A DNA stretch of 45,423 nucleotides from Euryarchaeota archaeon UBA486 (lineage in GTDB: Archaea; Thermoplasmatota; Poseidoniia; Poseidoniales; Poseidoniaceae), in contig DAET01000055.1 of the NCBI GenBank assembly GCA_002497765.1, forward strand, positions 7,670 to 53,092, read 5' to 3'. Below the pieces are notes generated by a model. That model ran no database searches. It was not told the DNA's origin and saw nothing but the letters and a program-made list of their open reading frames with translations. How positions within the stretch are numbered: position 1 is the first letter of the stretch; each line of letters begins with the position of its first letter. The position numbers and the translations under genes were made by a program. Below are positions 43,713 through 45,423 of the stretch, one piece after another.

Positions 43713-45423
43713 ATGTTTCAAGTGGTAGTTCGTTGTGGGAAAGTCATGCCTTTGGCGGACTATGTGCTCACGATTGCTCTCGGAGGCGCCTTTGCTCTCG
43801 GCCTGATGTTCATCGTGATGCGACGGGAAGCTCAAGTGAACCTCCAAAGCGGAATGAGCGCCGAAGGTCTGCTTCAGCAACACTCTGGCATGGGTTTCGG
43901 AAAAGCCAAGAAAAATTTGGATCGAAAACTCGCCACGATACAGGATCTCCTCCGACAGCAGAATCAAGGCGACCGACAACTGGCCGAGGAGCGCTTCAAT
44001 CAGCGTCGTCAGGAGCAGTCAGCGTCCGAAGAAGCTGCTCGGCGTCAACGGGAACTCGACGAAGCGCAACGCCAATCTGAACTTGAGGCTGCACGGCAGC
44101 GACAAGAGGAAGAGGCTGCGCGCAGAGCCGCCGAGCGAGACGCTGAGGAGGCACGCCTTGCCGCCGAGCAAGAAGCCCAGCGCCAAGCGGAACTCGCCGA
44201 GGCTGAGCAGGAACGCCAAGCAGAAATTGAGGCTGCGCGGGAACAGGAGAAATTGGAATCACGCGAGGCAGCTCAACGAGCCATGTCCGAACTTCGTGCA
44301 CGACTTGAGCGTGAAGGTGCGCAATCGTCCGACGTCCAGATTTCATTGATGTGGAACAACTACAACGATCTGGACCTCCACGTCCTCTGTCCTTCGGGCG
44401 AGCGAATCCATGGCGGCCACAAAACCTCCGCCTGCGGTGGTGAACTCGACGTTGATGCCAACGTGCGAGCAGAGACGCGTAAGCCGGTCGAGAATGTGTT
44501 CTGGGAAGACGGCAAGGCACCTGCAGGGCGCTACCAAGTCTACGTCCACTACTACAAGAAGCACAAGAAGCGACGCAGCAAGGACCCCACGAAATTCCAG
44601 GTCATCATCAACGAAGGCGGCGACATGCGAGAATACAACGGCGAACTCACCGCTGGTGACCCCATCATGCTCGTGGCGGAATTCAACCTGCCCTCACCTG
44701 AGGAGCGGGCCGCCAAGCGACGCGAACTCGAAGCCGAACTGCGTGCAGCAGGCATGGACGTGCCTGAATCGCAGGCTGCCATCGCCGAGGTGGAGGAACA
44801 CCGCCAGGCTGAAATTGAGGCGGCTGAGGCTGAGCGACTGGCCGAAATTGAGGCTGCGAGAGAACATGAGGTGCTCGAAGCCAAAGAAGCCGCTCAACGT
44901 GCCATGTCGGAGCTTCAAGCACGTTTGGAACGCGAAGGCGCTCAATCCTCGGACGTACAAATCTCGTTGATGTGGAACAACTACAACGACCTCGACCTTC
45001 ACGTCGTATGTCCGTCAGGCGAGCGCATTCACGGCGGGCACAAGACCTCGGCTTGTGGAGGGGAATTGGACGTTGATGCCAACGTTCGTGCCGAAACACG
45101 CAAGCCCGTCGAAAACGTGTTCTGGGAAGAGGGCAAAGCACCGGCAGGCACCTACCAAGTCTATGTTCACCACTACAAGAAACACCAGAAGCGAAAGAGC
45201 AAGGATCCCACCAAGTTCCAGGTCATCGTCACACCTGGTGGCGAGCCCTTGGAGTACAACGGCGAATTGTCAGCCGGCGACCCGATCATGCTCGTGGCTG
45301 AATTCACCCTCCCGTCGCCCGAAGAGCGAGAGGCCCGCAAGCGAGAACTTGAGGCTGAGCTTGAGGCTGCTTCCAGGTCCTACGACGGCATTGGCGTCGA
45401 GGCCAAGAACGACGATGATGTGG
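43713..45423 (+). CDS. Membrane-anchored coiled-coil protein with duplicated DUF2135-like domain (3' end outside the window)
   Basis: At least 570 residues, open at the right edge. An N-terminal membrane helix (about 14-33, DYVLTIALGGAFALGLMFIV) precedes a coiled coil of about 130 residues very rich in Ala, Glu, Gln and Arg. Two copies of a globular domain follow, 207 residues apart. Each copy begins SDVQISLMWNNYNDLDLHV, continues CPSGERIHGGHKTS, CGGELDVDANVRAETRKPVE and ends near DPIMLVAEF. The order matches DUF2135, known from YfaP-like and vWA-linked proteins. ATG 43713 has GGAGGG eight bases upstream; ATG 43746 is a weaker alternative. Each copy is followed by another coiled coil. It diverges from the HTH_10 gene. 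A surface or envelope scaffold is inferred. Confidence 0.82.
   Translation, partial: MFQVVVRCGKVMPLADYVLTIALGGAFALGLMFIVMRREAQVNLQSGMSAEGLLQQHSGMGFGKAKKNLDRKLATIQDLLRQQNQGDRQLAEERFNQRRQEQSASEEAARRQRELDEAQRQSELEAARQRQEEEAARRAAERDAEEARLAAEQEAQRQAELAEAEQERQAEIEAAREQEKLESREAAQRAMSELRARLEREGAQSSDVQISLMWNNYNDLDLHVLCPSGERIHGGHKTSACGGELDVDANVRAETRKPVENVFWEDGKAPAGRYQVYVHYYKKHKKRRSKDPTKFQVIINEGGDMREYNGELTAGDPIMLVAEFNLPSPEERAAKRRELEAELRAAGMDVPESQAAIAEVEEHRQAEIEAAEAERLAEIEAAREHEVLEAKEAAQRAMSELQARLEREGAQSSDVQISLMWNNYNDLDLHVVCPSGERIHGGHKTSACGGELDVDANVRAETRKPVENVFWEEGKAPAGTYQVYVHHYKKHQKRKSKDPTKFQVIVTPGGEPLEYNGELSAGDPIMLVAEFTLPSPEEREARKRELEAELEAASRSYDGIGVEAKNDDDV
44199..45423 (+). repeat. In-frame tandem duplication, 621-base period
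   Basis: Two units of 621 bases (207 codons): 44199-44819 and 44820 to the edge, 604 bases visible. The protein sequence of the globular part is nearly identical between units, while many third codon positions differ (for example ATTTCATTGATG against ATCTCGTTGATG at 44340 and 44961). The duplication is therefore old and has been kept by selection on the protein. More units may follow to the right. Confidence 0.9.

Noticed and set aside
44199..45423. The 621-base repeat as a mobile or CRISPR-like repeat
   Set aside because: It is in frame within one coding sequence and diverges at synonymous sites, so it is a protein domain duplication.

Overview
The window looks like a compact, gene-dense archaeal chromosome of moderately high GC, most likely a marine Euryarchaeon of the Poseidoniia (Marine Group II) type. 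The archaeal assignment rests on an archaea-specific aromatic amino acid entry route (2-amino-3,7-dideoxyheptulosonate synthase, 3-dehydroquinate synthase II and GHMP-type shikimate kinase), a bacterio-opsin-activator type HTH regulator, a dolichol-kinase-like enzyme, TATA-like boxes about 26 nt from likely leaderless starts, and AGGTGA-type ribosome binding sites. The Poseidoniia assignment is inference from the mix of bacterial-type metabolism, large secreted proteases, calcium-repeat proteins and giant membrane proteins. No rRNA, tRNA, CRISPR array, insertion sequence or phage gene was seen, and no stretch over 300 bases lacks a gene.

Layout. 1-5.8 kb: the 5' part of a PhnD-like phosphonate/phosphate binding lipoprotein, diverging from a GPI-ethanolamine-phosphate-transferase-like membrane enzyme; then a Cys-rich zinc-ribbon protein, a saccharopine-dehydrogenase-like enzyme, an NTF2-fold protein and a dolichol-kinase-like protein. 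5.8-16.2 kb: thioredoxin reductase, a MoeB/ThiF-rhodanese fusion, a degenerate receiver protein, an MFS transporter, a fused 2-oxoacid dehydrogenase E1, an aquaporin, a Ca2+/cation antiporter and an acyl-CoA dehydrogenase. 16.2-19.1 kb: an acidic protein of unknown function, MocA and XdhC (molybdenum cofactor tailoring) and oligoribonuclease. 19.1-27.2 kb: a 1,405-residue polytopic membrane protein, a membrane-anchored subtilase, a CxxxC thioredoxin-fold lipoprotein and a calcium-repeat membrane protein. 27.3-31.7 kb: a three-gene molybdenum hydroxylase operon whose FAD subunit carries the extra [4Fe-4S] loop typical of 4-hydroxybenzoyl-CoA reductase. 31.7-37.8 kb: a secreted protein followed by a DUF4350-MoxR-DUF58-membrane protein operon. 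37.8-43.6 kb: an operon on the minus strand with a regulator, the archaeal early shikimate genes, chorismate synthase and aspartate kinase. 43.7 kb to the end: an open-ended membrane-anchored coiled-coil protein with two in-frame copies of a DUF2135-like domain.

How it fits together. The MocA, XdhC and MoeB/rhodanese genes can supply cofactor tailoring and sulfur transfer to the Hcr-like hydroxylase, so roughly a fifth of the window may serve molybdenum enzyme chemistry. Aspartate kinase sits with the shikimate genes because the archaeal route starts from aspartate semialdehyde. The strongest candidates for something new are the HcrCAB-like enzyme in a probably aerobic archaeon with a MoxR cluster next to it, the PIG-N/O-like enzyme beside a phosphonate-binding protein, the giant zinc-ribbon membrane protein, and the duplicated DUF2135 coiled-coil protein.
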